Shown: positions 1 through 12,384, numbered from the stretch's first letter. The stretch: 64,000 bases of DNA from Inia geoffrensis (GCA_036417435.1 CM070906.1:44343396-44407395), one strand, 5' to 3'. Numbers and translations are program-made. The notes: a model not told the origin generated them from the sequence alone.

Positions 1-2214
1 TCCATGCTGTTTAGCCAGATTTAGGACATCACAAGATGAAGCAGAAGTTAAGATAGGTATTGAGAATTCAAAGCTGAATAGCTTTTTATATTATTTCATC
101 ATATAGGACACTGCAATCCTAACCTTTGACTTTAATAAATAGCCCGCACTTCCTTTTAATTTCTGTAAGTTGCTTTTTTTTTTAAAGTTGGCCTCCACTA
201 TCAAAAGATTTTGAGTGAAAGGTTTCTGTAGTTCCCCAGTTCTCTAAGAAATTCAAAAACATAAAGAGATCAGGGGACTTGTTGTCAGGTCTTGGGTATT
301 TTATATTGAGCTTCCCTAAGGAGTTTTATGGAACTTTATCTGTAAGGAATTTTTCACTGTGGCTGGAACCTCTTCTCTTCCCCATTCCCTATGATTATTT
401 CCTGTTTGTTATTGTCTAAAGAAATGAAGCAGATTTGCTGACAGTTTATTAAATGACTGTTTGAAAATGTTCACTATTCCTTTTTGCTAGAAAGTGGCTT
501 CTTAAAACTTTAAACTTTCCTCTAGACCTACAGCTTTATAGGATTTAAATTTTTATGCTTGTGTTGTGCGTGGCCTCCTGACCTTCATGATATTTTGTTG
601 TCTTCTTGATTTCTTATCCATTCACTTTTTTTGGATTGTTTATCAACCTCTTTTACTCTGCAGTAGTTTAAAAACAATTATTTTTCCAGCTTATACATGA
701 AAACATCTCAGTTTCCTTAGTTTCATTTACTTAGTAAACATTTTGTTCATACTGTATACAACACACTGTCTTAGATACTGAGACATAGTGGTGAGTGTGA
801 TCTAGTCTTTGCGGACATGAAGCTCGGAGTATTGGGGGAGCACATGTTAAAGCTCTAGAAGTTATTATTTATAATGGTGATTTGTGTTACGAAGGGCAAG
901 AGTCTTTGGGGCTCCTAACTTAGTGTGGGGTGGTCAGAGAAGTTCATTTGTTAACTTCATCTTCCCTCCCATCTACCCTCTCCCTGCCTTACTCCATCAA
1001 AGGCAGACGCTTTGTTTTTTAATTTTATAGGCAGTAGAATATTAGAATAGAAAGGGGTCCTGAAGTTGAACTCTCTTTTTCCCTGATAAATTCATGGTGA
1101 ACTTTGAATCCTGGATCTGATCCCTGCCATCTAGTTTATACCCCACCAAAGGTCTGGCTTTTTTTTTTTTTTTAAGCAGCCAAGAAACAAACTGTAATGT
1201 TCTCAAGTATACCAGTAATTCAGCAGCTTTCACACTAAAAACTATACAACCACTGCCAAGCCCAGCAGTGTTATCTGCATAGTCTACATCCTTCACTAGT
1301 GGCTTTGAAAATGCGCTGCTCTACTCAATTTTGAAGTATAATTTATCAGCATTTTTTGGATAGTACTTTTCTAGTGTATAAATTGCGGTTGTAAAAACTA
1401 TAAAGAGAAATGTCTGTTAGGCTTTTTGATTTGGTCTAAAGGACTTTACCTACTCGCCCCAAATTATAGTTTGTCATTGATTGAATTGTTTGGTTAATTT
1501 ATGAATAACCCTTTATAGAATCCTTCTCCCAGATCGAGGCAACCCACCCCATTTCTTCACAATACTGTGTTCCTCCCAGTATTCATTTAAATTTGAGCTA
1601 AAATCAAATACCGTATTATTTTGGAATTGTCTTTGAAACATTCGTTGGGATGGGAGAGGCTTAGGCAGTTTTCTTTGTAGAAACCTTGGAAGACATTTAT
1701 TGAAAAATACTTCTTTCCTAAAATGACCTGAATGGCTTTTGGGCAATCCCTTCATTCTAAACGGCTATGTGTGTTTGTAAGAGATTGGTAGCAGAGTCTG
1801 GGAAATTGCTCTAAGTAACCAGAAAAAGACAAGAAGAAAAAGAGGTTAAAGAAAATGAGGAAGCGAATTCTCCATGTGGCTTGTTTCCTCAACCCACAAA
1901 CATCATCAGAACTATAAACAGTACTGTGAATTTATGACATGGTATTTTAAAATGATATCCTACCTACTTATTAGATCATTACATTTACTAGAGTATATTC
2001 TTAACTCATTGCTTTCCTCAGAGAGGTAGACTCTGTTTGCATTTTTTGGACACGTATTAAATGTTGTTTTCGTTTTCAACTACATTGGAAGCTCCTTGAT
2101 GTCAGTGATCCTGTTTTACAGCTTTGTTCCTCGAATATAGTAGATCCCTATATTTTTAAAATAGAGTTTAAAATTATAAAATTACACATGCCAAAAGTAA
2201 ATACTGCATGTAAG

Positions 2215-2237
2215 TTTTTTTTTTTTTTTTTTTTTTT
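2215..2237. repeat. Poly(T) run
   Basis: Twenty-three consecutive T with no recognisable retroelement body on the downstream side, so it is either a very short retroposed tail or simple expansion. Confidence 0.9.
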
Positions 2238-2921
2238 CCTTTAAGGCATACTCAGCCTTCGTACTCAGGTTACTGAGAAGTTGTCATGTACAACATACAT
2301 ATTTGACCAATTGTAGTTAATCAGAATTCTTAACATTTAAACTGAACACTTCGAGGTTTTTTATGGACATTAATTATTACTATACAATACTATTTAAGTG
2401 CTGGATAGTAGATAATACAAAAAGTCATCTTAGAATATTAAGTTAACAGTGCTGTTTGTCTTCGTCCATCCCTGTGAATAATTAAGACTTTACCATATCT
2501 ATTTGTAGTCTCCTAGTTGGTGAATTTAACAATGGACCACACAGGAAAAGATCTGGTGTGATGCTTCTGTAACCACTTTGACAAGACTGAGATTATGCCT
2601 TTTACATGTATTTATGACCTGTTTTATACAGCTTCAAAGCATGCTATATTAAAAAAAACAATCCCTGCTTCAAGACTGGATTGAAGTGGCTGTGTTTGCC
2701 AGGATTAAGGAGGCAGGCTCCAGGGATGACTGCCAGGCTGGTCTAACAGCAGTGTGAAACTTCCTTTGGCTGTTGGGAGAATGGCTGCTTTCTGCTCAAC
2801 ACTGAGTCTTTTTGGAAGCAGGTAGAGAAGTTGAGGTCCAAGGTGGATGCTCTGATCAAGGATGGCTAATCTTAAGAAGGGTTATTGGGCTGGGTATTCC
2901 TGAGGTATACGTGTGGCCCCT

Positions 2922-2923
<2 letters not shown>

Positions 2924-2959
<36 letters not shown>
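2924..2959. repeat. (AC)n microsatellite
   Basis: Eighteen perfect AC dinucleotides. The Thr-His peptide that can be translated across it is only the repeat read in frame, not a gene. Confidence 0.97.
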
Positions 2960-2964
<5 letters not shown>

Positions 2965-4050
2965 TTCCAGGGTACAGCAGCAGCTCAATCTGGTATGTTG
3001 CAGGCCTGCCGTGACATGGAACTGTTTGTTCTAAAGCAACTCATTTTAAAGCTGCAATATGTTAAATGGGCAGCCCTTCATTTGAAGGCCCGGGTATGTT
3101 GGCAGTTTATCAGCAGCAGGGTTGTGATCCTGTCACTTCTTGTTAATGAAGGCTTTTATTTAGCTTAGCAAATCATATCTCCTGTTAACATCCACTCTTT
3201 CAAATGGTAAGCTTGAAAGGGATGTTTGTGACTTTTTATTAATTAGTAGCCATCAGGGTGCTTTGGTCCTCCCTTGTGATAGCCATTTAGCTGCATTTCT
3301 TCTACTGAGATGCGGCTTGTCTTAACTAGGAAAACCACCAGATGATTAAAATGATCCTTTTTTTGTTTGTTTGTTATTTTTGAAATGGTTTTTTTATCTT
3401 CCTTCTAAGGTGGCTATTTCCTCCAGTCTCAGTTTCACTTCCATTTTTAAATTCCTAGCAGGGGTTTTATCAGAGCATTTACTTTCCCAGTGCATCAGTT
3501 TGACTTTCCGAGCACTTGTTTGTTTATTTCCGGGCAGCCCAAGAGAATAAGTGTTTTGTCTTCAGATTTAATATGCATTTCTTATATATAGCAAATTCAT
3601 GGACATCAGAGAATGTCAGAGCTGGAGGGGCCCTTATCCACAGTGTTGACCAAAACCCTCATTTTATAAACATGGAATTTGTGGTAAAGGGGTTGCCTAA
3701 TGTCTTATAAAAAGTGATAGCGATTGGTGACGCAACCCATAGCTGGTTCCTGACATGCCTTTCCTTCTCCCAGTTTCCTCTCGGCACTGCTGCATTATTT
3801 CCATTTCATTTTTTAAAATGCAGGCGAAGTCTTGGTGGGATTGTAAGTTGATAGGATTTTTTAGAGGGCTTTTTGGCAGCAACTTAGCATAATGAAAATT
3901 ATAAATTGACTATGAACCAACAGTTTCTATCTTTAAATGTATATTTTTGCTCTCTTGTATAAGGTATTTATTGCAAGCATTGTTTGAAATAGTAAAACCT
4001 TGGATATTTATCAGTAGGGAATCATTTATATTAATTTGGGCCTTCTCAGT

Positions 4051-4260
4051 TATAGTCAGCTCCTCTGTATCTGCAGGGAGTGGGTTTCCATGTCCACAGC
4101 CTCAAACAATTGCGGACTGTATACTGTGTTTACAGTTGGCAGATACAGAACCAGAACCGGATATGGAGAGCTGACTTTGGGACTTGGGAATCCTCGGGAT
4201 TTTGGTATCTGTGGGGATCCTAGAACCATTACCCTCAGGATACCAAGGGACCACTGTATA
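4051..4260. mobile_element. Small TIR DNA transposon relic (Tigger/mariner-type MITE)
   Basis: The ends are imperfect inverted repeats: the left end reads TATAGTCAGCTCCTCTGTAT and the reverse complement of the right end reads TATACAGTGGTCCCTTGGTA. Both continue into related GATTTTGGTATCTG-like and TATCTGCAGGGAG-like text, with TA at the outer edges. The wording resembles the CCTCGGTATCCGTGGGGGATTGG ends of Tigger-related elements. No transposase reading frame is present. The family name is from memory. Confidence 0.7.
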
Positions 4261-5556
4261 GCCATCTATAAAGAAAGAATTCTCTTATATGCTGATATTT
4301 AACTGTAGAAAGCAAGTTGCAAAGATCATTACAGAAAGATCTACCTCTGTGTATCTACTAAAGTATTTGCTTTCCTCACCTTTTGCTTGTACATGTTTGT
4401 ATTGGCTTTGAAAATGTTCGAATTGTTAATGAAACTGTTAACTTCTGGTGTGTGCGTCGGAAGAATTAGATTTCTTTCATTTTATAGTGTTCAACAGTTA
4501 AATGATCTTTTTGTGTCATGTATATATTTTAATTTGCAAAAATACTAACATGCAGTTACTAATTACTTCAAAAGATAATCCCCCTTGTATTTTTTAAAGG
4601 ATTTTAGCAGATTTTCAGTATTCTCTGCATCTCAACTGTTTATTAGTGTTCGGTGCCTCGATAGAGCCTAGCACTGTGCCAGGTCTTTGGGAGTTCAGGA
4701 GCAGTAGGATATGGACGCTACCCTTAGGTTAAGTCTAGTTGACAGCCTGTAGTCAGGAAATGTGATGAGTTGATCGTGGGAGAGGGGGTTTGGTGAGGGC
4801 TGCTGCATAGTTGGGAAAGGTTTGTGAAACTAGGTAGATGTGAGTAGCACTTTGGGGAGGTTTTATAGAGGTAGAGGGAGACTTTTTTCCTTGGAGAAAA
4901 AGAGGGGGATTAAACATGATGTACTCCCAGCATACTGAGGAAACAGCTTTGACTATTAGAGGGTGCTTAGGTTTCTAGAGGGCCTTGAAACTCAGGAAGG
5001 AGCGTTTCCCTTTCTGTATGGTGTAGGGTGTTGTAAAGCCTTTGGACTATGAGCATAGTAGGAAGAAAACTTGAGAGAAACCAGATTGGGGACAATTTTG
5101 TAGGATGACCTGGTGCAAAGAAAACTGAAATAAAGGATGTAGGTTGGTATGGCAAAAGCAGCCCTAGAAAGGAAGGAGCAGGACTTCAAGAGTGAAATGA
5201 AATGTGATTTGGTGCCTGACTATGGTGAAATCTAGGAAATGGAAAACTACTGCTTGGCACATTGTATGCTGTTAGTATTCTCTAAACCAAAGTAAGTGTG
5301 CAACATGAAACATAACTTATTATGCTTTATAAAGTGTCTTTTCTGAGAACCAGAATATAGAGTTTTATTCATGGTTCCCCTATCATGGTTTTATAGAAAT
5401 TCTATATCAAAGAAAGTTGAACTGATTAAAGTGAGTACTGGGCATAAGAAGTACTTTACACAGTCCCAGGGCTGGAGAAACATGTCTTTGAAGGTAAGGA
5501 GAGGAATAGGACACCGTTCTAAGGTTTATGTGTATGTGCTTAAAAAATTCACCATG

Positions 5557-5870
5557 GGATTTCCCTGGTGGTCCAGTGGTAAAGAATCTGCCTTCCAATG
5601 CAGGGGACTCGGGTTCGATCCCTGGTCTGGGAACTAAAATCCCACATGCCTCGGGACAACTAAGCTCACATGCCACAACTACCGAGCTCGTGAGCCTCAA
5701 CTAGAGAGGCTGCATGCCGCAAACTACAGAGCCTGCGTGCTCTGGACCCCACTCGCCACAGCTAGAGAGAAAACCCGCACGCTACACAACTAGATAGAAG
5801 CCTGCGCGCTTTGACGAAGACCCTGAGTGCCACAATCAAGACCCATCGCAGCCAACAACGACAACAACAG
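5557..5870 (+). mobile_element. CHR-1-type tRNA-derived SINE
   Basis: The element begins GGATTTCCCTGGTGGTCCAG, has a B-box-like GGTTCGATCCC, and ends in an (AAC)-rich tail at 5855-5870. It is flanked by AAAATTCACCATGG and AAAATCACCACGG, a degraded target-site duplication. This longer, more diverged form matches the older CHR lineage shared by whales, hippos and ruminants. It is not a functional tRNA gene. Confidence 0.85.
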
Positions 5871-5913
5871 AAAATCACCACGGAAGAGAACTTATTTAGC
5901 ACTGGGTGAGACT

Positions 5914-6591
5914 AGCAATTCTCAAACTTTTTGTTCTTAGGACCCCTTTTTACACTTAAATTATTGAGGACTCGAAAGAACTTAAGTTTATGTAAGTTAA
6001 TGTTTATCAATTTTTTTGCATTATAAATTAAGATGAGAAAGTTAAAAACAGCTCAAAAAACTCCAATAGCATTAACAAAAATAACATTTTAAAAATGATG
6101 GATATGTATATTTTGCTAAAACAAAAATAATGGTAAGTGGCATGATTTTACATTTTTTCATCTCTTTAATGTCTAGCTTAATAGGAGTCAGCTGTATTCT
6201 TATATTGCACCAGGCTGAATGCAGAAGCAGCTGTCACACATCATATAACCTTTGGAAAGCTCTAGTGTACATTTTTTTTTTTTTTCTTTTTTTTTGCGGT
6301 GTGCGGGCCTCTCACTGTTGTGGCCTCTCCCGTTGTGGAGCACAGGCTCCAGACGCGCAGGCTCAGCGGCCATGGCTCACGGACCTAGCCCCTCCGCAGC
6401 ATGTGGGATCTTCCCGGACTGGGGCACGAACCTGTGTCCCCTGCATCGGCAGGTGGACTCTCAACCACTGGACTCTCAACTGTACATTTATGAGAGAATG
6501 AGAGGAAAAGCTATTGTTTTGACCTTCTGGATCTGTGAAAAGGTCTCAGGGACCTTCAGGGGTTCCTGGACCACACTTTGAGAACTGCTGG
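5914..6591. mobile_element. hAT-Charlie-type nonautonomous DNA transposon, split by a SINE
   Basis: The left end reads AGCAATTCTCAAACTTTTTG and the right end CACACTTTGAGAACTGCTG, which are inverted repeats of each other. Flanks GTGAGACT (5906-5913) and GTTGGACT (6592-6599) look like an 8-bp target-site duplication with two changes, the size expected for hAT elements. The interior carries typical text such as ATCTCTTTAATGTCTAGCTT. It is interrupted at about 6272-6478 by a SINE flanked by TGTACATTT copies. Confidence 0.8.
6272..6478 (-). mobile_element. CHR-2 SINE, short form, with altered 5' end
   Basis: Read on the minus strand this is the short cetacean CHR-2 type, ending in a poly(A) tail (T run at 6272-6295). 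It interrupts the hAT element and is flanked by TGTACATTT on both sides. The usual 5' start (GGCTTCCCTGGTGGCGCAG) is missing. Instead GTTGAGAGTCC appears twice around CAGTGG, a small local duplication. Confidence 0.9.
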
Positions 6592-7194
6592 GTTGGACTC
6601 ATGTTTTCCTGGGATAAATAGGACAAAGCTCACTTGAGCCTTAAAATTTAGAAATCTGTATTACAGGTATTATTGGACAGTCATGTTTCCAGTGGAAGTG
6701 CACATTTAATAATAAAGGCATGGAATTAACTGAAGGTGAGATTGTGCTGGGAGTTGAAGCCTCGAATAGTGTGACCAGGTTCTGTCACTAGCAGGTTTTA
6801 CCTTGGTCCAAATCTTGGTACTTATCTTCTTTACCTAAAAATCAAAGCTGTGACTAGCTTTCAGAAGTTCCATGTAGCACAAACATTCTATGATTTATTC
6901 ATGTATTTTTTTTTTTTTATAGTGCTCTCAACACTTTCTATAAATACACACATGCCCACACATCTACGTACACACATTTGGAGCACTGTAGAAGGTCACA
7001 TCAGCTAAAAATGCACTTTGGAGTACTTCACCTAAGCATTTTCTTTTTCCTACATTGGCTTCATTGTCCTAGTTTGTTTTTAAATAGAAATTGACTAAAT
7101 TGCATTGTGGGTGTATATAGAATCTTAACCTCTTTTGTCAGCTATTGAACACATCTGCACTTTTTTTTTTTTAACCTTCCACTGCATTTATTCA

Positions 7195-7210
7195 CCCCCC
7201 CCCCCCCCCC
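7195..7210. repeat. Poly(C) run
   Basis: Sixteen consecutive C. Runs of this kind recur at 10775-10788 and 22228-22240. Confidence 0.95.
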
Positions 7211-7537
7211 AATTTAGTCAAGACTAGGTGGGTAAGAAGGAGGAAGGTGAGATATCATCCAAACCACTGTTGTCAGGCAGGGCTCTCTTGTACATTCCAT
7301 GTTGCTGAGGTCCTTGAGAGAAGAAAATGGCACAGTAGTCCCTTCCTTTGAAATGCAAAATGGGGTTGGTGGTGGTGAGGTGGTGCCCATTTAATTTTTT
7401 GTGATACCACATTTGTTTAATATTCTGATAGAATTAATTTCTTTCAAGTCTAAATGAGCAAATTTGAAATATTTCCTGGATTTTAATTTGGATAACAAAT
7501 TCCTGAACATTATGTTGTTATATATTAAGGCCTTCAT

Positions 7538-7890
7538 ATGTCCAGACGGGATCAAGAAATATCCACTTACATGTGGAATCTAAAAATTATAACAAACTAG
7601 TGAATATAACAAAAAAGAAACCGACTGAAAGAGAGAACTAATTAGTGGTTACCAGTGGGGAGAGGGAAGGGGGGAGGAGCAATAATACAGGTAGGAAATT
7701 AAGAGGTACAAACTATTATGTATAAAATAAGCTATAAGGATATGTTGTACAGCACAGGGATTATAGCCAATATTTTATAATAACTATAAATGGAGTATAA
7801 CCTTTAAAAACCTTTAAAGTGAATCACTTTATTTAATACCTGTAACTTATATTGTGTATTAACTATACTTCAATTTTAAAAAAGTTTAGT
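7538..7890 (+). mobile_element. L1 3' end relic, + orientation
   Basis: Text such as ACATGTGGAATCTAAAAATT, TGGTTACCAGTGGGGAGAGG, GTACAGCACAGGGATTATAG and AACTATACTTCAATTTTAAA matches the 3' untranslated region of artiodactyl/cetacean L1 elements, followed by an A-rich end. It is 5' truncated and has no coding capacity. Confidence 0.85.
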
Positions 7891-8266
7891 TAAAAAAAAT
7901 ATATATACATACCAGCATTGTCTAGCATTCTTTTTTTTAATTAATTTTTATTGGAGGATAGTTGCTTTACAGTGTTGTCAGTTTCTTGCTGTACAGCAAA
8001 GTGAAACAGTCATACGTATACATATATCCACTCTTTTTTAGATTTCCTTCCCATTTAGGTCACCACAGAGCATTGAGTAGACTTCCCTGTGCTATACACT
8101 AGGTTCTCGTTAGTGATCTATTTTACACATAATAGTGTGTATATGTCAATCCCAATCTCCCAATTCATCCCATCTCCCCCCCTCCCTCCTTGGTAACCGT
8201 AAGTTTGTTCTCTACATATGTGACTCTTGTTTCTGCTTTGCAGATAGGTCCATGTGTACTGTTTTT

Positions 8267-8503
8267 CTAGATTGCATATATCAGTGATATTATATGATAC
8301 TTGTTTTTCTGACTTACTTCACTCTGTATGACAGTCTCTAGGTCCATCCACATCTCTGCAAACGGCACTATTTCGTTCCTTTTTATGGCTGAGTAATATT
8401 CCATTGCATATATGTACCACATCTTCTTGGTCTGTTCCTCTGTCAGTGGACATTTAGGTTGCTTCTGTGTCCTGGCTGTTGTAAATAGTGCTGCAGTGAA
8501 CAT
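8267..8503 (-). pseudogene. L1 ORF2 C-terminal fragment
   Basis: The minus-strand frame contains KMWYIYAMEYYSAIKRNE and VIQSEVSQKNKYH, the extreme C-terminal region of the L1 ORF2 protein. It has no endonuclease or reverse transcriptase domain and ends in a shortened tail. It is the 3' coding remnant of the inverted L1, not a host gene. Confidence 0.9.
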
Positions 8504-8577
8504 CGAGGTGCATGTATCCTTTTGAATTATGGTTACTATAAATACTATGTATTTATAGATATATTTATAGATACTGT

Positions 8578-9240
8578 AAAACTCTTAGAGAAAAATATAG
8601 GCAGAACACTCTCTGACATAAATCACAGCAAGATTTTTTTCAGTCCACCGGCTAGAGTAATGAAAATAAAAACCAAAATAAACAAATGGGACCTAATTAA
8701 ACTTAACAGCTTTTGCACAGTAAAGGAAACCATAAACAAAATGAAAAGACAACCATCAGAATGGGAGAAAATATTTGCAAACGAAGCAACTGACAAGGAA
8801 TTAATCTCCAAGATATACAAACAGCTCATGCAGCTCAATATCAGAAAAACCCAATCCAAAAATGGGCAGAAGACCTAAATAGACATTTCTCCAAAGAAGA
8901 CCTACAGATAGCCAATAAACACATAAGATGCTCAATGGCACTAATTATTAGAGACGTGCAAATCAAAACTATAATGAGGTGTCACCTCAGACCGGTCAGA
9001 ATGGCTATCATCAAAAATTCTACAAACAATAAATGCTGGAGAGGGTGTGGAGAAAAGGGAACCCTCCTACACTGTTGGTGGGAATGTAAATTGGTACAGC
9101 CACTATGGAGAACAGTATGGAGGTTCCTTAAAAAACTAAATGTTGAGCTACCATATGACCCAGCGATCCTACTCGTAGGCATATATCCAGAGAAAACCAT
9201 AATTCAAAAGGTTGCATGCACCTGGATGTTCATTGTAGCG
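8578..9240 (+). pseudogene. L1 ORF2 fragment in the inverted segment
   Basis: Two frames separated by a stop/frameshift near 8876-8935 read as L1 ORF2 C-terminal third: [19 protein letters not shown]...[19 protein letters not shown] and [16 protein letters not shown]...[17 protein letters not shown]. The second ends where the L1 segment ends. No catalytic residues of the reverse transcriptase lie in this part. Confidence 0.9.
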
Positions 9241-9591
9241 TTCTTAATGATGTTGATTTCTATTTAATACCAAAGTTCCTTTTCCAGGATACCTCTGGTG
9301 GGTGGTGGTGAAGATTATTGATGTTTTGGAATTTCAGGTTGCAAGAAACGTAGTTCTCTGAAAACTTTGAAGTCCTTGAGAGCAAAGAGACACTTTTATA
9401 TTCTGATAGTTCCATGTACATAGAGCTTAATATTTATTGAGTGAATGACAGTGAAATTATTTCCTTTCAAACACAAAATTCAGGACAAGAAACATTAATC
9501 ACTTTTTATTTTGGAAATCCCTGTAGCTGTAAAAATGAAATCTTCAACCTGAGAAAATTTCTGCCTAGTTTAAAGAAATAAGGCCGCAGTT

Positions 9592-9644
9592 AAAAAAAAA
9601 AAAAAAAAAAAAAAAGAATGCACACACACACACACACACACACA
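9592..9644. repeat. Poly(A) followed by (CA)n
   Basis: Twenty-four A (9592-9615) then GAATG and about 12 CA units. This arrangement often forms from the tail of an old retroelement, but no element body is recognisable on its 5' side. Confidence 0.9.
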
Positions 9645-9645
9645 T

Positions 9646-12384
9646 TAAATTTGAGACTATTTCCAGTAGTGCTGCTTTTGTATGTCTTTGGGGCTTTTAT
9701 ATTTCATACTTGCAGGTGTCTCAAGGTAAGGGTGTCTCTAAAGGTCAAGGGCTGTTTGGAGAAAAAAGCCTGGAGGGCAACTGTGTCTGTGTTATACAGC
9801 TCCAAATGGAAATGAAAAGTGAAATTAGAAGGAATAAAGGGGTGCTATACAATTCATGATATTTCGGCTTGAAACTGGGTCCAACTGTAAGGTTTACTGG
9901 TACATAATGTGTTCTTAATCTGAAAAGCCCAAATGAGGTGCTTTTGCTTCAGAAGAGCAGGAAGAGGATGTTAATGCCAGTTTTCCTGTGGTTTCTGCTT
10001 AGTAAATGAGAATGAGATCCTCTGAGGAGATTTAAGAAGCATATTCATTGCCCTTGAAGGCACCCATATCGAAGGAAGATAGATCTAAGTTAGTATTTGG
10101 GTAAGAATTTCAAACATGGTGTGCTTCTGCAAACTAAATTTAAAAATTGGTTTTAAACTTTTACTGTAACTTTATTTTAAATAAGTTGAATTTTTCTAAT
10201 TTTGCAGATTCATTTGCTGAGAAGGATTCTAGACTGATTCTGCACTCACAGACACCAAGTCATCTGAAGTAGCTTTTCTTTCTCACACTACTTAGATCAC
10301 AAGGAGTTACTCTTAGTAAAGATGAGGACCTCAGTCCTTCGAAAAGTGTTTTAAAATTTCATTTTTAGTTTTTTAAGAAAGTGAATGGGGCTGCAGTCCA
10401 TTTCAAGTTACCCTTAAATGAGAGGAAACGAAGTTGGGGGAAAAGTTGCACTGCAGGTTTCAGAATCACTTTTGGCATTGAAGCATGCTCCTACCAGCTT
10501 GGCACAGTTGCTCTTTGGCTGCACCGTTTGGGGTGTTGAGGTGACCGACCCATGTAGGACCTGACAACCTGGTTACTTCTGCCAGGGTTAGAAAAGCTAA
10601 GAGTAAGAAATAGGAATGCTCTCATCTTACAACTTGATGGTTACACCTGAGGTTAAGAATTCAGGGACCTTATTTAAGTCACCCAACTTCTCCCAGCCTT
10701 CCAGTTTCTGACCTACAAAATGGGAATGGTGATGATACCTATGACGAAAGGTTAAGTGCGATGCTATAGTAAAGCCCCCCCCCCCCCCAAACAGTAGCTA
10801 TTTTTTTTTCATTCCTGAATTGGAATTCTTTGGAAAACTGAAGATAATGAGATTGTCTTAGGAGAAATTTAAGGCATTGTTTCTACAGTAGAATCCTTTG
10901 AATCCTGCATAAAGATCAGATCTGTCCTCTGCACTAGAGTCCTTGGACAGCTAAGTTTAAAGGCACAGGCTTGGTTTAGATTTGCTGGGAGACCTCTCAT
11001 AGCTTTTGAGAAAAGAAAAAGAAAGGAAAACTAAAGAGATTAGATTTCTCTTTTCAGTGATAAATAGAGCCCTCTCAGTGTTTTCTAATTCTTAATAGAT
11101 TTCTTGCCCAACTGTGTGTCTCTTGTTTGGTGTATTAGGGCTGTAAAGAAGCTTAGTCTAGCCAGAAGGGACTTGGGTGTGGTAAGGCAATTACAGGCTC
11201 TCAGTAGATGATGCACTAATTAGTGATCTGCATCCCTTTCAAACTAGGGTGTTGGCTGCTGAGAGTAGCAGGAGTTACTATTAAGCATCAGTGACTAAAA
11301 ATTAATCTTATTTAGCTGGAAATGGGGATAGATATAGTATAATTAGATGTGAGAGACACAGCTATCAGGCTTGAAAATGTAGGCCCTCAGAATTATTTCA
11401 GTTTTCTGTACTCCCATGATGGGATAGAGGTGTAGAGTACAAAATACTGTTTTTTTACTGGAGGAGACCTAGGTTCTAGCCTGGTTTGACCCTGAATGTC
11501 TTAGGAGGGCACCACTTCTCAGGGTCTCTGTTTCTTATGTCTAAAATGTGGGATGGGAAACAAGCATAGGGTTGCTTTTCTCCTTTCAAGGTCTGATTTG
11601 CTGATGTCAGAACCAGGGGAAGGGTTGGATGCTGTTACCAGTGACTTTGTTTTCTTGTTTAGAAGGTAGTAGGTGAGAGTTAAATACTACCTTCTATTTT
11701 GGGCTTTTTGTGGGCCCCTTGTTTTTCACCCAGATGGAGGTGAAAAAATTAAAGAAAAATGCTGCTATGAGATTGCATTAGGTTGTGTTAGGCTTTCTCC
11801 CCTCAGATTATGTCTGTCATAATTGGGTAATAATTAGCACTTTAGGCCGTTATGATAAGGGTTTTTAATAGTTCTTATGCCCTTCACTTTACATGACCAC
11901 CACCTGGGAGAAAATTTTGTGCACCTATCAAGGAAAAAAATGATCAAGTTCCGGATTTAAGAACCTAATTGTTAAGTCTTGATTAAATGATGCCTATTAG
12001 GTTGTAATTATATCCACCCATAAAAAAAGATGATAGCAGATTTGATTGCTGGGCTTCCTAAAGCAGTCTTTTAAGATAATGAATTTTAATTACATATGTG
12101 TGCCTGGGAACCATTTTAAGCCATTGAGAGGGGAAAAATGGGCAAGACATATTGAAAAAGGAAAGTGTTCACCTAGGTACATAGCTTTTCACTTGTGGTT
12201 TTGGAAGGATAGGAACAGAAAAACATGACTCCTCATTCCATCCCCACACACAGACTCCTCTGCAAAGGCTCCTGGATCAACATTCCTTCATTTTATAGGA
12301 AATGTTATGTAACTTTGATCAGATGTCAGAAGGATGTGGCATAGTAGAAGTGGTTGTATCAGCATCACTTGGAAGCTATTTCTC
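9646..12384. other. Noncoding DNA with few recognisable repeats
   Basis: There is a MIR-like segment at about 10665-10775 (CTACAAAATGGGAATGGTGA core) followed by a 14-base C run at 10775-10788. Otherwise I recognise nothing, and no exon is supported. Confidence 0.6.

Larger units (their letters stand above)
1..4050. other. Intronic/upstream DNA with no recognised gene
   Basis: AT-rich noncoding DNA. Visible items are T runs near 1159-1174 and 2215-2237, a CA microsatellite at 2924-2959, and an old repeat-like patch near 3595-3710 resembling the TCATTTTATAAACATGG core of ancient mammalian SINE-type repeats. No exon could be supported. Confidence 0.7.
7931..9240 (-). mobile_element. 5'-inverted (twin-primed) L1 insertion
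   Basis: 7931-8538 is L1 3' UTR and the last part of ORF2 on the minus strand, starting at a T run; translated on the minus strand it gives KMWYIYAMEYYSAIKRNE. About 8578-9240 is the next upstream part of ORF2 but on the plus strand ([19 protein letters not shown], then [20 protein letters not shown]). The two pieces overlap slightly at the AAACCATAATTCAAAAGG segment. Opposite orientation of the 5' part is the signature of twin priming. Candidate duplications TAGCATTCTT (7923-7932) and TAGCGTTCTT (9236-9245) flank the whole. The frames are broken and the reverse transcriptase domain is absent. Confidence 0.85.

Noticed and set aside
2812..3168. 118-codon + strand frame
   Set aside because: It crosses the CA microsatellite, giving a Thr-His run, and has no other support.
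8522..9267. Two sizeable + strand frames that could be taken for a host gene
   Set aside because: They are L1 ORF2 C-terminal remnants within an inverted L1 segment, without catalytic domain.
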